In this document: one piece after another, positions 7,443 to 17,200 of the stretch
How the letters are laid out: each line of letters begins with the position of its first letter
Numbering within the stretch: the stretch's first letter is position 1
Assembly (NCBI GenBank): GCA_031550525.1
Contig: JAVBON010000002.1
Coordinates: 248,001 to 312,000, forward strand
Length of the DNA stretch: 64,000 bases
Direction of reading: 5' to 3'
Origin: WRHT01 sp031550525
GTDB lineage: Bacteria; Desulfobacterota; Desulfovibrionia; Desulfovibrionales; Desulfovibrionaceae
Made by a program: the position numbers and the translations under genes
Notes under the pieces: model-generated
Database searches by the model: none
What the model was told of the DNA's origin: nothing
What the model saw: only the letters and a program-made list of their open reading frames with translations

Positions 7443-9341
7443 ATGACCCTTTCTCCCGCAATCAGGCCGCTGGAAAGGATACTCGCGCCGCTGTGCAAGC
7501 TTTGCGCCGCCTTGGGCGGCGTAAGCCTCTTGCTTATGGCTTTGCTTACTACCATTGACGTGCTGGGGCGCAGCTTTTTTGAGACCCCCCTGCGCGGTAC
7601 GCTGGAGATGGTAAGCGTAGGCCTGGTGGTGACATTCTTTTTCGGCATGCCGTATTCCGAGCTAAAAAACGAGCACATCAGGGTGGATATATTTACGGAC
7701 AGGATGCCAGTGGCCGTGCGCCACGCCCTGGCCGTGGGCACAACATGGCTTTACGCCCTTATTATAGCCATTCTTTCGTGGCAGTGCTTCGCCCAGGCGG
7801 CGTTTCTCAGCGCGAACAATTCCAATACCGGCCTTATGAGCATTCCCTTGGGTCCATTCATGTTCGGCGTGGGGATGACTTTTGCGCTTTACGCTTTCAC
7901 GGTGCTGCTTAACCTGCTTAAACGCATTGAGGAGTTCCGCGATGAAGACAAACGAAACTGGCCGGTATTGCTACTCACGTTATGCGCTGGCACAGGCCTT
8001 GTAGTTATTAGCGTTTTTCCGGAAATCCTGCCCTTCGTGTTTACCGACGTAACCACCGGCGTACTCTCGCTGGCGCTGCTCTTTTTGGGCATCTTTATGG
8101 GCCTGCCCATAGGGGCTTCCATGGTGCTGGCCTGCCTTGTGGGTATGTCGCACCTCATGCTGGCCGATGCGGCCCTCTCGCTTTTGGGCATGGTAAGCAA
8201 AACCGTGGCCTCCAACTACAGTTGGAGCGTCGCGCCGCTCTTTATCTTTATGGGCGTGCTGGTTAGCGCTTGCGGCTTCAGCCGCGACATTTTCGACGCG
8301 GCCTACAAATGGCTGGGGCACTTCAAGGGTGGGCTGGCCTCCGCCACTATCGGAGCATGCAGCGTTTTTGCCGCCGTGGTGGGCGACAGCCTCTCGGGCT
8401 GCGTCACCATGGGCTCCATAGCCCTGCCGGAAATGAAAAAGTATAAGTACGACACCAAGCTTTCCACCGGCTGCGTGGCCGTGGGCGGCACCTTGGGCAT
8501 ACTCATACCGCCCAGCATGGGCTTTATAGTTTACGGGCTGATTACCGAGCAGTCCATAGGCAAGCTGTTTATGGCCGGACTGATACCAGGCGTGCTTGTA
8601 ACCGTAATGATGATCACCCTTATCACCATACGCTGCCGCCGCAACCCGGCCCTCGGCCCGGCGGGCGAGCGCTCCGGCTGGGGAGATCGCCTCAAGTTCA
8701 CCCTGCGCAGTTGGCATATCTTCAGCCTGTTCATCATAGTGCTGGGCGGCATCTGGCTTGGGCTGTTCACGCCCACCGAGGCCGGGGCCATAGGCGTGGC
8801 CGCCACCCTGGCCATAGGGCTGGGGCTGAGGCGCTTTACCCTTGGCAGCTTGCGCGGCGCAACACTGGAATCAATACGCCTTACTTCGTCCATTTTCCTT
8901 ATCTTCATTTACGCCACGGCCTTTACCCAATACATAGCCGTGACCATGCTGCCCAACCTGCTGGCCACAAGCGTGGCGGAGCTGCCCATTGGGCGCTATG
9001 GCATTTTCGCGGTTATCGTGCTCATTTACCTGGTGCTTGGCTGTGTGATGAACGCCCTGCCGGTCATAATACTTACCCTGCCTATCCTTTACCCCACGGT
9101 ACTAGCCTTGGGCTTCGACCCGGTCTGGTTTGGGGTGATAGTGGTAATTCTGGCCGAGCTGGGGCAGATAACGCCGCCCATAGGCATGAGCGTGTTCGCC
9201 TTGCGCAACGTGGCCCCGGATGTGCCCATGTACACCATTTTCGCCGGCACCATTCCATTCTGGGGGCTGTTCATACTGCTCATATTACTGCTTACGATTT
9301 TCCCGCAAATCGCGTTGTTTTTACCAAACTTGCTGTACTAG
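7443..9341 (+). CDS. Fused TRAP transporter permease (DctQ-DctM)
   Basis: Membrane protein of 632 aa joining both TRAP permease subunits. Residues 1-170 are the four-helix DctQ part (GRSFFETPLRGTLEM region). From about 200 on is the DctM ion-coupled permease with family motifs such as FMGLPIGASMVLA, GDSLSGCVTMGSIALPEMKK and LIPPSMGFIVYG. TRAP systems import organic acids, including sulfonates and other carboxylates, with Na+. It starts 10 bp after the ASST-like gene and is followed 18 bp later by the binding protein, so the three form one transport operon. Confidence 0.92.
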   Translation: MTLSPAIRPLERILAPLCKLCAALGGVSLLLMALLTTIDVLGRSFFETPLRGTLEMVSVGLVVTFFFGMPYSELKNEHIRVDIFTDRMPVAVRHALAVGTTWLYALIIAILSWQCFAQAAFLSANNSNTGLMSIPLGPFMFGVGMTFALYAFTVLLNLLKRIEEFRDEDKRNWPVLLLTLCAGTGLVVISVFPEILPFVFTDVTTGVLSLALLFLGIFMGLPIGASMVLACLVGMSHLMLADAALSLLGMVSKTVASNYSWSVAPLFIFMGVLVSACGFSRDIFDAAYKWLGHFKGGLASATIGACSVFAAVVGDSLSGCVTMGSIALPEMKKYKYDTKLSTGCVAVGGTLGILIPPSMGFIVYGLITEQSIGKLFMAGLIPGVLVTVMMITLITIRCRRNPALGPAGERSGWGDRLKFTLRSWHIFSLFIIVLGGIWLGLFTPTEAGAIGVAATLAIGLGLRRFTLGSLRGATLESIRLTSSIFLIFIYATAFTQYIAVTMLPNLLATSVAELPIGRYGIFAVIVLIYLVLGCVMNALPVIILTLPILYPTVLALGFDPVWFGVIVVILAELGQITPPIGMSVFALRNVAPDVPMYTIFAGTIPFWGLFILLILLLTIFPQIALFLPNLLY

Positions 9342-9359
9342 CATCAAACGGAGGAGTTC

Positions 9360-10400
9360 ATGCGTACACATCTTTTCAAAACTCTATGCCTTACCCTGCT
9401 TGTTATTCTGCTGGCAGCTTCCGCCGCCAGCGCCGCCGAGCGTAAAGTCAGAATTAACAACAGCGGGTGGGCGCCCGCCGGCCACCCTGTTACCGTATAT
9501 TTTTCCGATAAGCCGGGCGAATTGCTCAACACCGTTTCCGGCGGCAAATTTGACATAAAAGTACACCCCTCCTACACCCTGGTGGGCATGAAAGACAGCT
9601 ACCAGGCCGTTATTTCCGGCATGACGCCATACAACCTTACCTGGCCCGCCGCCACACCAGGCGTGTTCCCGCTGCTGGATATTTTCTCGCTGCCCGGCCT
9701 TTTTCCCAACCAGGCCACGGCCAACATGGTGTTGCGCGACCTTTTCGCCAAATACCCGCAGTTTGAAAAAGAGCTGGACCCTTCAGTAGTGCGCATATCC
9801 ACCCAGGTGCACATGCGTGCCGACCTGCACATGCGCGCGCCTGTGCGCACCCTGGCCGAGCTTAAAGGCAAGACCATAGGCTGCCAGAACCCGCAACTGG
9901 CCGAGGCCCTCTCCGCCCTTGGCGCTTCCACAATGATTATGGAAATAGGCGACATGTACACATCCGTTGATAAAGGCGTGGTAGACGGCATTGCCGGCGC
10001 CTGGGGCATGGTAAGCTCCATTCGCCTCACCGAAGTTGCCAAGTACCATACCCTTATAGGAATTTGCCCGGCAGCCTCGCACTTTTTGGCTAACAAAAAG
10101 ATTATCTGGGGCGCTCTCACCCCTGAACAGCAGGCCGTTATGAAGCAGATGGAACCGGCCATTCAGGGCATGATCGCCAAGGGCAACGTGGAAGCCAGCA
10201 TGGACGTGCGCTTTAACATGGCCTCCAAAGAAAAAGGCCACGAAATGATTATCTGGAGCCCGGCGGATATGGACGCCATGCGCGCCAAGTTCCGCCCCCT
10301 GTGGGACAAGTGGGCCAACGAAATGGAAAAGAAAGGCCACCCCGGCAAGGCTATGCTTGAAGACGCCATAAAGCTGGTGGACGCCTACACCTACGGCTAA
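9360..10400 (+). CDS. TRAP transporter solute-binding protein (DctP family)
   Basis: Periplasmic binding protein of 346 aa with a clear signal peptide (cleavage near ASA-AE, about residue 24) and the DctP fold. It contains LKGKTIGCQNPQLAEALSAL and the DMYTSVDKGVVDGIAG segment, which corresponds to the DctP dimer/hinge region. It delivers substrate to the fused permease encoded just upstream. The ligand-gripping arginine typical of acidic substrates cannot be placed with certainty. Good ribosome-binding site (GGAGG) six bases before ATG. A terminator follows. Confidence 0.92.
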   Translation: MRTHLFKTLCLTLLVILLAASAASAAERKVRINNSGWAPAGHPVTVYFSDKPGELLNTVSGGKFDIKVHPSYTLVGMKDSYQAVISGMTPYNLTWPAATPGVFPLLDIFSLPGLFPNQATANMVLRDLFAKYPQFEKELDPSVVRISTQVHMRADLHMRAPVRTLAELKGKTIGCQNPQLAEALSALGASTMIMEIGDMYTSVDKGVVDGIAGAWGMVSSIRLTEVAKYHTLIGICPAASHFLANKKIIWGALTPEQQAVMKQMEPAIQGMIAKGNVEASMDVRFNMASKEKGHEMIIWSPADMDAMRAKFRPLWDKWANEMEKKGHPGKAMLEDAIKLVDAYTYG

Positions 10401-10449
10401 CAAACAAGTCTCATACGAACACCGGCGGGCAACCCGCCAAGCAGGCAGC

Positions 10450-10480
10450 GAAGGCCCCGTTTAACGGGGCCTTCCGTTTT
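10450..10480 (+). terminator. Intrinsic terminator of the ASST-TRAP operon
   Basis: Hairpin GAAGGCCCCG / CGGGGCCTTC followed by CGTTTT. It sits between two convergent transcription units. Confidence 0.85.
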
Positions 10481-10548
10481 ATAAAAATAGAAATGTGTAA
10501 AGGGAGTATAAGACGTGAGGCCTACTTTAAGTGCCTATTAAGCTTAAC

Positions 10549-12378
10549 CTACATTAAACCCAACTCTTTCATACGGCGAAACAGTGTAACCCGTGAAATT
10601 CCCAATGCCTCGGCGGCTTTGCCCCGGCTCCAGCGGTGTTCGGCCAAGGCGCGCTGAATAATTTCCTTCTCGCAGGCCCCCAGCATGTCTTTAAGGGTTC
10701 TGCCGGGCGCATCCTGCGCCGCTATATTACGCCCGCCAGCCGCCACGGGGTGGAAGAAATTAAGGTTATTCTCAACGGCGTAACGCAAAATAACGTTTTC
10801 CAACTCGCGCACGTTGCCTGGCCAATCGTGCGCCGCCAGCGTGCGTACCACCTCGTCGGACAGCAGCAAAGGCAAGTCGTGCTGGCGCAATATATTGTGC
10901 GCCAGTAACGAGATATCCTCCTTGCGCGTGCGTAGCGGCGGCATATGTATATCCACCACGTTCACCCGATAAAACAGATCTTCGCGAAACTGCCCTGTCC
11001 GCACCATCTCTTTAAGGTCTTGATTGGTGGCGGAAATAAGGCGGAACTTGCTGGTAAGCGTACGGTTGGCCCCAACCGGCCTGTAACTTTTTTCGCTAAG
11101 GGCCTGCAAAAGCTTGGCCTGCGAGCGAGGAGAAAGTTCCGAAATCTCGTCCAGAAACAGCGTGCCGGAATCGGCGCTGGTCAAAAGGCCGGTTTTGTCC
11201 GCAATGGCTCCTGTAAACGCGCCCTTCACGTGGCCGAAAAAAATGCTCTCAAACAGTTCCTCCGGTATGGCCCCGCAGTTTACGGACACAAACGGCCCCT
11301 CGGAACGGGAGCTGAGCTGGTGTATAAGGTGCGCGGCCATGTTTTTGCCCGTGCCGGTCTCGCCGTAAATAGCCACGTTAACAAGGGATAACGCGGCGCG
11401 CAGCAAATTTTCCAGGGTGGCGCGAATAGCCTGCGAGCGCCCCGCGAAGGAAGCCAGCAAATGGTTAGCCAAGCCGCTTTTTGCGGAAAGATGGTGGGTG
11501 GCCAGCAGGTTTTCCAGCGTGGAATCACGCTCTTTCTCGGCTGTGGCGTCGTACATGAGTGAGAAGTTGGCAGGGCGCCCGTTAACGATAATTACGTTTG
11601 GGTAGGTGCGCAGCCAGCTTTGCGGCTCACGCCGGAACATGATAGGCCAGTTTAACACTGTATTCGCGCTTTGCTCGGGAGTGAGGGAATTAATGGTTCT
11701 GGCATGGTCAAGCGCCACCGCGGGCGGCATCACCTGGGCCATGCTCACGCCTATTGTCTCTTCTTCGGTTATTTCCGGAGGAAAAATCTCCCGCATGAAC
11801 TCGCGGCTTATGTAGCAGAACTTTTCATCCTGCTGCACGCCAAACCAGGCCAGGCGCTTACGATCAAGCCCCTGAAGCAGGCGGTAAAGGTCCAGACTTG
11901 GCGACGCGGTAAAGGTGTAATCGGCCAGATTGGACCAAGCCAGATAAGTAAATGCGGCCCCATCCGCGCGGTCGTGCCAGCGCCCGCACAGCAGCAGGCG
12001 CTGCCGGGGCGCGTCAGCATCCGCTGCCGCGCCTTTCGCGGGGGCAAAGCAATCCAGCACCGCCAAATTCCCTTTTTTGTCCCACAACAAATGTTCCGGC
12101 CCGTAAAGATGCTCCAGTTCAGCCTTGTCCCCGGCCAAAAACAAATCCAGCGGGCTATCCGCCCGCGTTAACGGCAAGAGCAGCCTGTAGGCCTGGCTGC
12201 TTTGCGCCTCGGCGGCGGCAATACCCGTAACGCGCTCGGCATGGTGGTTCCAATACACGGCGTTGCCCGCGGCATCATTCAAACAGGCGGGCATAAAAAA
12301 CAGGGCGTAGTTTTCTTCAAGAAAACGCCCCACACGCGGGTCTTGCCGCAAAATCATATTGTCGTGCTCGCCACTCAT
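10549..12378 (-). CDS. Sigma-54-dependent transcriptional activator (PAS-AAA-Fis HTH)
   Basis: Enhancer-binding protein of about 609 aa. The N-terminal 290 residues contain a PAS-like sensor. The central AAA+ domain has Walker A (GETGTGKN), the sigma-54 contact loop GAFTGA and Walker B (GTLFLDEI). The C-terminus is a Fis-type helix-turn-helix (RGKAAEALGISRVTLFRRM). It converges on the ASST-TRAP operon, which has a -24/-12 promoter and repeated upstream sites, so it is the obvious local activator. The PAS domain may sense the transported compound. The start is uncertain: ATG at 12378 or 12357 is likelier than the longer frame from 12471. Confidence 0.88.
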   Translation of the reverse strand: MSGEHDNMILRQDPRVGRFLEENYALFFMPACLNDAAGNAVYWNHHAERVTGIAAAEAQSSQAYRLLLPLTRADSPLDLFLAGDKAELEHLYGPEHLLWDKKGNLAVLDCFAPAKGAAADADAPRQRLLLCGRWHDRADGAAFTYLAWSNLADYTFTASPSLDLYRLLQGLDRKRLAWFGVQQDEKFCYISREFMREIFPPEITEEETIGVSMAQVMPPAVALDHARTINSLTPEQSANTVLNWPIMFRREPQSWLRTYPNVIIVNGRPANFSLMYDATAEKERDSTLENLLATHHLSAKSGLANHLLASFAGRSQAIRATLENLLRAALSLVNVAIYGETGTGKNMAAHLIHQLSSRSEGPFVSVNCGAIPEELFESIFFGHVKGAFTGAIADKTGLLTSADSGTLFLDEISELSPRSQAKLLQALSEKSYRPVGANRTLTSKFRLISATNQDLKEMVRTGQFREDLFYRVNVVDIHMPPLRTRKEDISLLAHNILRQHDLPLLLSDEVVRTLAAHDWPGNVRELENVILRYAVENNLNFFHPVAAGGRNIAAQDAPGRTLKDMLGACEKEIIQRALAEHRWSRGKAAEALGISRVTLFRRMKELGLM

Positions 12379-12792
12379 GTTTGTAACAGTAATATTTGCC
12401 GGCCTGCTTTGGCAAGAGCCTGATGCAACATTGCAACAGAGATTTAGCCCAGACGGCATATTCAGCCGCATTATGTTTCAGTGTGGCAGGCAAGGCCTGC
12501 CACAATAGCGAAGCACCCGCATCTGACTGTAAGCGTAAAAAAGTGCAACGGCATGATTTAATTTGATAAACATGCGACCGGCAGATATCAAACCAATACA
12601 TAACAAAGCATATGTTATGTGCGCCCGCCAAACTTCGGCATTATTGCGCGTTAAACAGTTTTTTAGCATAGCGTAAAAATCATAATGCCCATAAAACCAG
12701 CGCCAGACTGTATTATGTGAGCTTATACGCGCGAATGCCCTTAAAACATACTAGCGTAATCAAACATATAGTAATATAAGGGCTTCGCTTTG
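12379..12792. other. Intergenic region without recognised genes
   Basis: Divergent spacer between the sigma-54 activator and the aquaporin gene. It is AT-rich and contains no convincing gene or RNA. Family A repeat A2 follows. Confidence 0.6.
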
Positions 12793-12940
12793 GGTTGTGC
12801 CGACATTCAGAGTGATTTTGCTCTCTGGCAAGGCAGCGAGGCTTTGAACCGAAAGAGTATACTTTTACGGTATTCGACTGAGGGGCAAAGCCTTGCTGAC
12901 GCAGCCAGAGGGAAAAAGCGCCCGAATGTCAACACAACCT
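12793..12940 (+). repeat. Family A palindromic repeat, copy A2
   Basis: About 148 bp, ends GGTTGTGCCGACATTC and GAATGTCAACACAACC. It is the same element as A3 and A4 in the same orientation, with scattered substitutions. It ends about 50 bp before the aquaporin start, inside the promoter region. Confidence 0.9.
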
Positions 12941-12988
12941 GGTGTTCGCGCAAAGATGCGGACCTATATAAATACTGGAGGAGTATCG

Positions 12989-13663
12989 ATGAAGCGTTAT
13001 ATTGCGGAAGTTTTCGGCACTTTCTGGCTGGTTTTCGGAGGCTGCGGCAGCGCCGTGCTGGCAGCCAGCGGCATCGGAGTTTTAGGTGTGTCTCTGGCTT
13101 TTGGCCTGACTGTCGTCACCATGGCTTATGCCGTAGGGCATATTTCCGGCGGGCATTTTAACCCGGCTGTATCGCTGGGCCTGTGGTCCGGCGGGCGTTT
13201 CAGCGCCAAAGAGCTGCTGCCTTACATGGCCGCTCAGGTCATAGGGGCCATACTGGCTGGCGGCGTGCTCTACCTTATAGCCTCCGGGCGTACCAGCTTC
13301 CACACCATTGGCGGGTTTGCCTCCAACGGTTACGGCTCCGCCTCTCCCGCTGGTTACTCGTTTATGGCGGCCCTTATTACCGAAGTGGTGCTCACCGGCC
13401 TGTTCATTTTCATAATTCTTGGCGTAACCAGCGAAGGCGCCCCCAAGGGCTTCGCGCCTCTGGCCATAGGCCTGGCCCTTACGCTTATTCACCTGATCAG
13501 CATTCCGGTGACCAATACCTCTGTAAACCCGGCCCGCAGCACCGGCGTGGCCCTGTTCGCAGGTGGGGTATATTTGCAGCAACTGTGGTTTTTCTGGCTG
13601 GCCCCCTTGCTGGGCGGCCTTTTGGGCGGGCAGGCCTACCGCGCCTTGTTCGGCAAAAAGTAA
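12989..13663 (+). CDS. aqpZ: Aquaporin Z-type water channel
   Basis: MIP-family channel of 224 aa with six helices and both pore motifs, NPAVS in the first half and NPARS in the second. The first helix (MKRYIAEVFGTFWLVFGGCG) and the overall sequence are typical of AqpZ, which passes water rather than glycerol. The start at 12989 is chosen because GGAGGAG precedes it by six bases and it matches the family N-terminus; the frame stays open further upstream into repeat A2. It is a single-gene unit. Confidence 0.93.
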   Translation: MKRYIAEVFGTFWLVFGGCGSAVLAASGIGVLGVSLAFGLTVVTMAYAVGHISGGHFNPAVSLGLWSGGRFSAKELLPYMAAQVIGAILAGGVLYLIASGRTSFHTIGGFASNGYGSASPAGYSFMAALITEVVLTGLFIFIILGVTSEGAPKGFAPLAIGLALTLIHLISIPVTNTSVNPARSTGVALFAGGVYLQQLWFFWLAPLLGGLLGGQAYRALFGKK

Positions 13664-13809
13664 AAACTATTTCAAAACAGCCTTTCTCGCGCTCCGGCAA
13701 CCGGGCTTAGCTCGGTCCGGAGCGCAATGCATATAGGCGCGCAAGCTTGCGCAAGACCTCCTGAATGCTTGAATGTAAAAAGCACATGACCAGTATAGCT
13801 GGACACAAT

Positions 13810-13852
13810 AAGCGCCCCTTGGCTAAGCTTAAACGCTTCACCAAGGGGCGCT
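13810..13852. terminator. Hairpin downstream of aqpZ
   Basis: AAGCGCCCCTTGG and its complement CCAAGGGGCGCTT around an 18-base loop, between convergent aqpZ and the DUF305 gene. It could serve either side. Confidence 0.5.
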
Positions 13853-13922
13853 TGAAAACGCGCATTAGGTCTGGCAGTTGGGCGCAGTGCGAAAAATATA
13901 GGCTGGAAGCCGTCTCAAAACC

Positions 13923-13958
13923 GGAGCATTTGAACTTTTTTAAAAGTTTAAATGCTCC
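13923..13958. repeat. Family C hairpin, copy C1
   Basis: Palindrome with arms GGAGCATTTGAACTTTT / AAAAGTTTAAATGCTCC. It is related to hairpins at 18291-18319 and 46599-46633. It sits 18 bp past the DUF305 stop and may act as a terminator. Confidence 0.75.
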
Positions 13959-13976
13959 AAGACTTTTGGGGGCGGG

Positions 13977-14408
13977 CTATTGTGAAAGGCCCTTCTTTTC
14001 AAGCCAATCCCGCATGAATTTTATTTCCTTTTCCTGCGCGTCTATAATGGTTTGGGCCAGTTTGCGCAGTTCAGGGTCTTTTCCGTATTTCAATTCTATT
14101 TTCGCCATATCCACAGCGCCGCGATGGTGCGGGATCATGCCGCGCGCAAAGGCCGCATCCGGGTCGGGGTCTTGAACGCCCCGCATCATGTCGTCGTGCA
14201 TGCCCTGCATGGCCTGCATATATTCACCGCTCGCGCCGTGCATGCCAGTGCCGCCCGCGTGGCTCATCATGCCGCTGTGCGTGTTGCCCACCATACTGTT
14301 GTTTACATTACTCATCACGCTTCCGGTATTGGATGCTGTGGCCGCCATAAGCATGCTGCCGCCCCAAACCGTAAGAGCCAAAAAAATAAAAAATTGCCAC
14401 TTTTTCAT
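13977..14408 (-). CDS. DUF305 secreted protein
   Basis: Exported protein of 143 aa with an N-terminal signal (MKKWQFFIFLALTVWGGSML) and a Met/His/Gly-rich spacer. The DUF305/CopM-type ferritin-like core carries the MIPHHRGAVDMAKIEL motif and a C-terminal AQKEIKFMRDWL-type helix. Some family members bind copper or silver in the periplasm, and the Met/His-rich segment is compatible with that. The start at 14408 is supported by GGAGG seven bases upstream. No partner genes are adjacent. Confidence 0.85.
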   Translation of the reverse strand: MKKWQFFIFLALTVWGGSMLMAATASNTGSVMSNVNNSMVGNTHSGMMSHAGGTGMHGASGEYMQAMQGMHDDMMRGVQDPDPDAAFARGMIPHHRGAVDMAKIELKYGKDPELRKLAQTIIDAQEKEIKFMRDWLEKKGLSQ

Positions 14409-14590
14409 AAAAATCCTCCGTAAATAACCGGCAAGCGCCGCAAAGAAGCGATCGCCACCAGTTATTGGTCTATGCCGCTGGGGGGATGTGGGCAATTATA
14501 TTATGCAGTGCAAGATAATGCGCAGGCAGCGCAGCCGCGAGGGTCTTTTTGTCATCCGGCAGGCATTAGAAAATACTTGTAACCGCCTGC

Positions 14591-15400
14591 CTAAAGCTTT
14601 GGAGGGTTCTTTTCGGCCAGGCGCAAAATACCACTGCATACGCCCATGAGCATTGAATACTCGTTGTGCCTGAGTTGCATGCGGGCTGTAAGGCGGCGCA
14701 GAGGCAGCATGAAATAGCCCGAGTTGCCGGAGGGCAGGCTTTCCAACACCAGCATGGCCTCCTTGATTTTTTCCAGCAGAAGCCTGCTTTGCTCGTGAGT
14801 AATAAAAGGCGAGTGCCGCATTCTGCCTGCTCTGGCTGTTTTGGAGGCCGCGCCAAAAGGCATGGCCCGGCCCAACTCGTACATTACCAGCAAGGCGGCC
14901 TGGGCCAGATTAAGCGAAGGCTCCGACGCCGTGGGGATATTAATAAGGTGTGAGCACTTTTCAATAGCCTCATTATCCAGGCCCTTGTCCTCAGGGCCGA
15001 ATACAAAAGAGACGTTGCCGCCCTCTTGCAAATGCGCCTTTGTGAGCGCCGCCGCCTCTTCAGGGTTAAGCACCTGTTGCCGCCAGCCGCCGGTACGCGC
15101 AGTGGAACCGAAAGATAGCGTGCACTCCGCCAGAGCATCATCCAGGCAAGCATGCGCTTGCAGGTTTTTCACCGTCTCGCGCCCGGCGCTGGTAGCCACG
15201 GTAAGGGCTTTTTCTGCGTATATTGCGCCTGGGCAGTCTTCACCTTCCTGCAGAGGCCATACTTGCGGCCACAATTCAGGCATTACCACAGCCATGCGGC
15301 TTATGCCCATGTTGCCGCAGGCTCTGGCCACCATGCCTATGTTTTCAGGAAAGCGCGTGTTAACAAGCACTATTTTAATATTATCGCGTAAGTTGCTCAT
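14591..15400 (-). CDS. TrmH/SpoU-family tRNA 2'-O-methyltransferase (TrmJ-like)
   Basis: SPOUT methyltransferase of 269 aa. It opens with the family signature IVLVNTRFPENIGMVARACGNMG. The SAM-binding knot has SFVFGPEDKGL (motif 2) and INIPTASEPSLNLAQAALLVMYEL (motif 3). The C-terminal helical extension fits TrmJ, which methylates tRNA position 32, rather than TrmL. The start at 15400 is chosen from the conserved N-terminus. The longer frame upstream runs through repeat A3 and is not conserved-looking. Confidence 0.85.
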   Translation of the reverse strand: MSNLRDNIKIVLVNTRFPENIGMVARACGNMGISRMAVVMPELWPQVWPLQEGEDCPGAIYAEKALTVATSAGRETVKNLQAHACLDDALAECTLSFGSTARTGGWRQQVLNPEEAAALTKAHLQEGGNVSFVFGPEDKGLDNEAIEKCSHLINIPTASEPSLNLAQAALLVMYELGRAMPFGAASKTARAGRMRHSPFITHEQSRLLLEKIKEAMLVLESLPSGNSGYFMLPLRRLTARMQLRHNEYSMLMGVCSGILRLAEKNPPKL

Positions 15401-15545
15401 AAGGCGCAATGTAGTTGAAAAACGCGAATTTTGCCATAGCTGGGCCTTGCCCGATATGGCTTTTTTGTTGTGGCAAAGCAGCTCTGGGTATAAGAATATA
15501 CATGCCTGAACACTAAAACATAAAACGGAAAAACCCATCGCGGTT

Positions 15546-15695
15546 AGGTTGTGTCGACATTCAGAGTGATTTTGCCCTCTGGCAAGGTGGCAAGGCTTTG
15601 AACCGAAAGAGTACACTCTTATAGTAGTTGACTGAGGTGGCAAAGCCTTGCTGACGCAGCCAGAGGGCAAAAGCGCATGAATGTTGACACGGCCT
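15546..15695 (+). repeat. Family A palindromic repeat, copy A3
   Basis: 150 bp with ends AGGTTGTGTCGACATTC and GAATGTTGACACGGCCT. It lies between the divergent TrmJ-like and Eis-like genes. Confidence 0.9.
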
Positions 15696-15825
15696 GGGCC
15701 CATGCTCATAAAAACAGCGGCGTGCCTGCCTGCGCAAACGCTCATTTTCAGCATAATAACGCCATGCATATTGATATTGGCGGAGCAATTGTTTAACTTC
15801 AGCTAAATTACTTATCAGGCGTAAT

Positions 15826-17043
15826 ATGAACAAGCAGGCCATACGCGATAAACTCACGCTGAAAAAAGTAGGGCTTGAGCACATCGACCAGTTTAACCAG
15901 CTCTTGCGCTACGTTTTTCAGGTCAGCAACGAAGAACTGCAAAAAAGCGGCTATGAGGATGGCGAGCTGGTGCGCTCCAAACGCCCCATGCTTGAGCGTT
16001 CCGACGTTTTCGGCTGGTTTAACGGGCAAACGCTGGTCTCGCAGGTATGCGTATACCCCTGTGAGGTAAACATACACGGCCGCATCTGCAAAATGGGCGG
16101 CCTTACAGGCGTGGGCACTTACCCTGAATATTCCGGCATGGGGCTTATGAACGGCCTTATCCACCTGGCTTTGCAAAACATGCGCAAAAAGGGCCAGCTT
16201 ATTTCCTACCTTTTCCCCTATTCCATACCCTATTACCGGCATAAGGGCTGGGAGATTTTGTCCGATCACATCAGCTATACCGTGAAGGACCACCAGATAC
16301 CGCGCAAGGTGGAGCTGCCGGGCTTTGTGGAAAGACGCCCCATAGACCACCCCGACGTGCTGGAAACATACGACAAGTTCGCCCGCCAGACCCACGGCGC
16401 CATGATACGCGGCGCTTACGAATGGGGCGAATACTGGCGCTGGGAAAATGAGGAAGAACGCATCGCCGCCGTATACTACGACGAAGCGCATACCCCCACC
16501 GGGCACATAATCTACTGGGTGGACAACGACATTTTCCATATAAAGGAAATGATTTATCTGAATCAGGAGTCGCGCCGGGGCCTGTGGAACTTTATCGGCG
16601 CGCACCACTCCATGATAGACGAGGTAAAAGGGCACAACTACAAAAACGAGCCACTGGCCTTTTACCTTGAAGACAGTCAGATAGTGGAAACCATAGAGCC
16701 TTACTTCATGGCCCGCATAGTGGACGTAAAGCCGTTTTTGGAAAATTTTCCCTTTACCGGCTTCGCCGGGCCCATAAGCTTTAAGGTAACGGACCCCATA
16801 GCCCCGTGGAACAACGGCACTTTCAGCCTTACCGGCTTTGAAAACGGCAAAAACATAGTGGAAAACATACCGGTGGGACGCACGGTAAAGCTGAACATAC
16901 AAACCCTTACGGCCATGCTTATGCGCTACCGCGCCGCCTCGTACCTTGCCGGGCTTGAGCGCATACAGACGGACCCGGAAACAATACTTATGCTGGAAAG
17001 CATCATACCCAACCAGCAGCCCTACTTTTCAGACTATTTTTAA
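15826..17043 (+). CDS. Eis-like GNAT N-acetyltransferase
   Basis: Protein of 405 aa with the three-part Eis layout: an N-terminal GNAT domain with the acetyl-CoA loop (VGTYPEYSGMGLMNGL, about 103-118), a second GNAT-like region, and a C-terminal SCP2-like domain ending in the free carboxylate SDYF. Eis proteins acetylate amines, including aminoglycosides and protein lysines. The bacterial substrate here is unknown. It stands alone after repeat A3. The ATG follows AGGCG by six bases. Confidence 0.8.
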   Translation: MNKQAIRDKLTLKKVGLEHIDQFNQLLRYVFQVSNEELQKSGYEDGELVRSKRPMLERSDVFGWFNGQTLVSQVCVYPCEVNIHGRICKMGGLTGVGTYPEYSGMGLMNGLIHLALQNMRKKGQLISYLFPYSIPYYRHKGWEILSDHISYTVKDHQIPRKVELPGFVERRPIDHPDVLETYDKFARQTHGAMIRGAYEWGEYWRWENEEERIAAVYYDEAHTPTGHIIYWVDNDIFHIKEMIYLNQESRRGLWNFIGAHHSMIDEVKGHNYKNEPLAFYLEDSQIVETIEPYFMARIVDVKPFLENFPFTGFAGPISFKVTDPIAPWNNGTFSLTGFENGKNIVENIPVGRTVKLNIQTLTAMLMRYRAASYLAGLERIQTDPETILMLESIIPNQQPYFSDYF

Positions 17044-17122
17044 GCGCAAAACAACACGCGGAAAGAGAGAAACGAACAGCTTCTCTCTTACCACGGCCCA
17101 AAGCAGGCGTCATTACGCTCTA

Positions 17123-17200
17123 TTTATCCACGCGCCTTGGCCGCAGCATTTACGTTCTGTATATTTCTCCACACATCTTGGCGCAGCCTTTACGTTCTGT
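17123..17200. repeat. Imperfect tandem direct repeat
   Basis: Two units of about 37 bp (17123-17160 and 17164-17200), both ending in TTTACGTTCTGT. The second unit overlaps the last codons of the radical SAM gene. A small hairpin, AAGAGAGAA / TTCTCTCTT (17063-17089), lies just before. Confidence 0.6.

Noticed and set aside
12893..12988. Extension of the aquaporin reading frame
   Set aside because: It runs through repeat A2; a strong ribosome-binding site and the family start are at 12989.
15401..15769. Extension of the TrmJ-like reading frame
   Set aside because: It runs through repeat A3 and precedes the conserved start at 15400.
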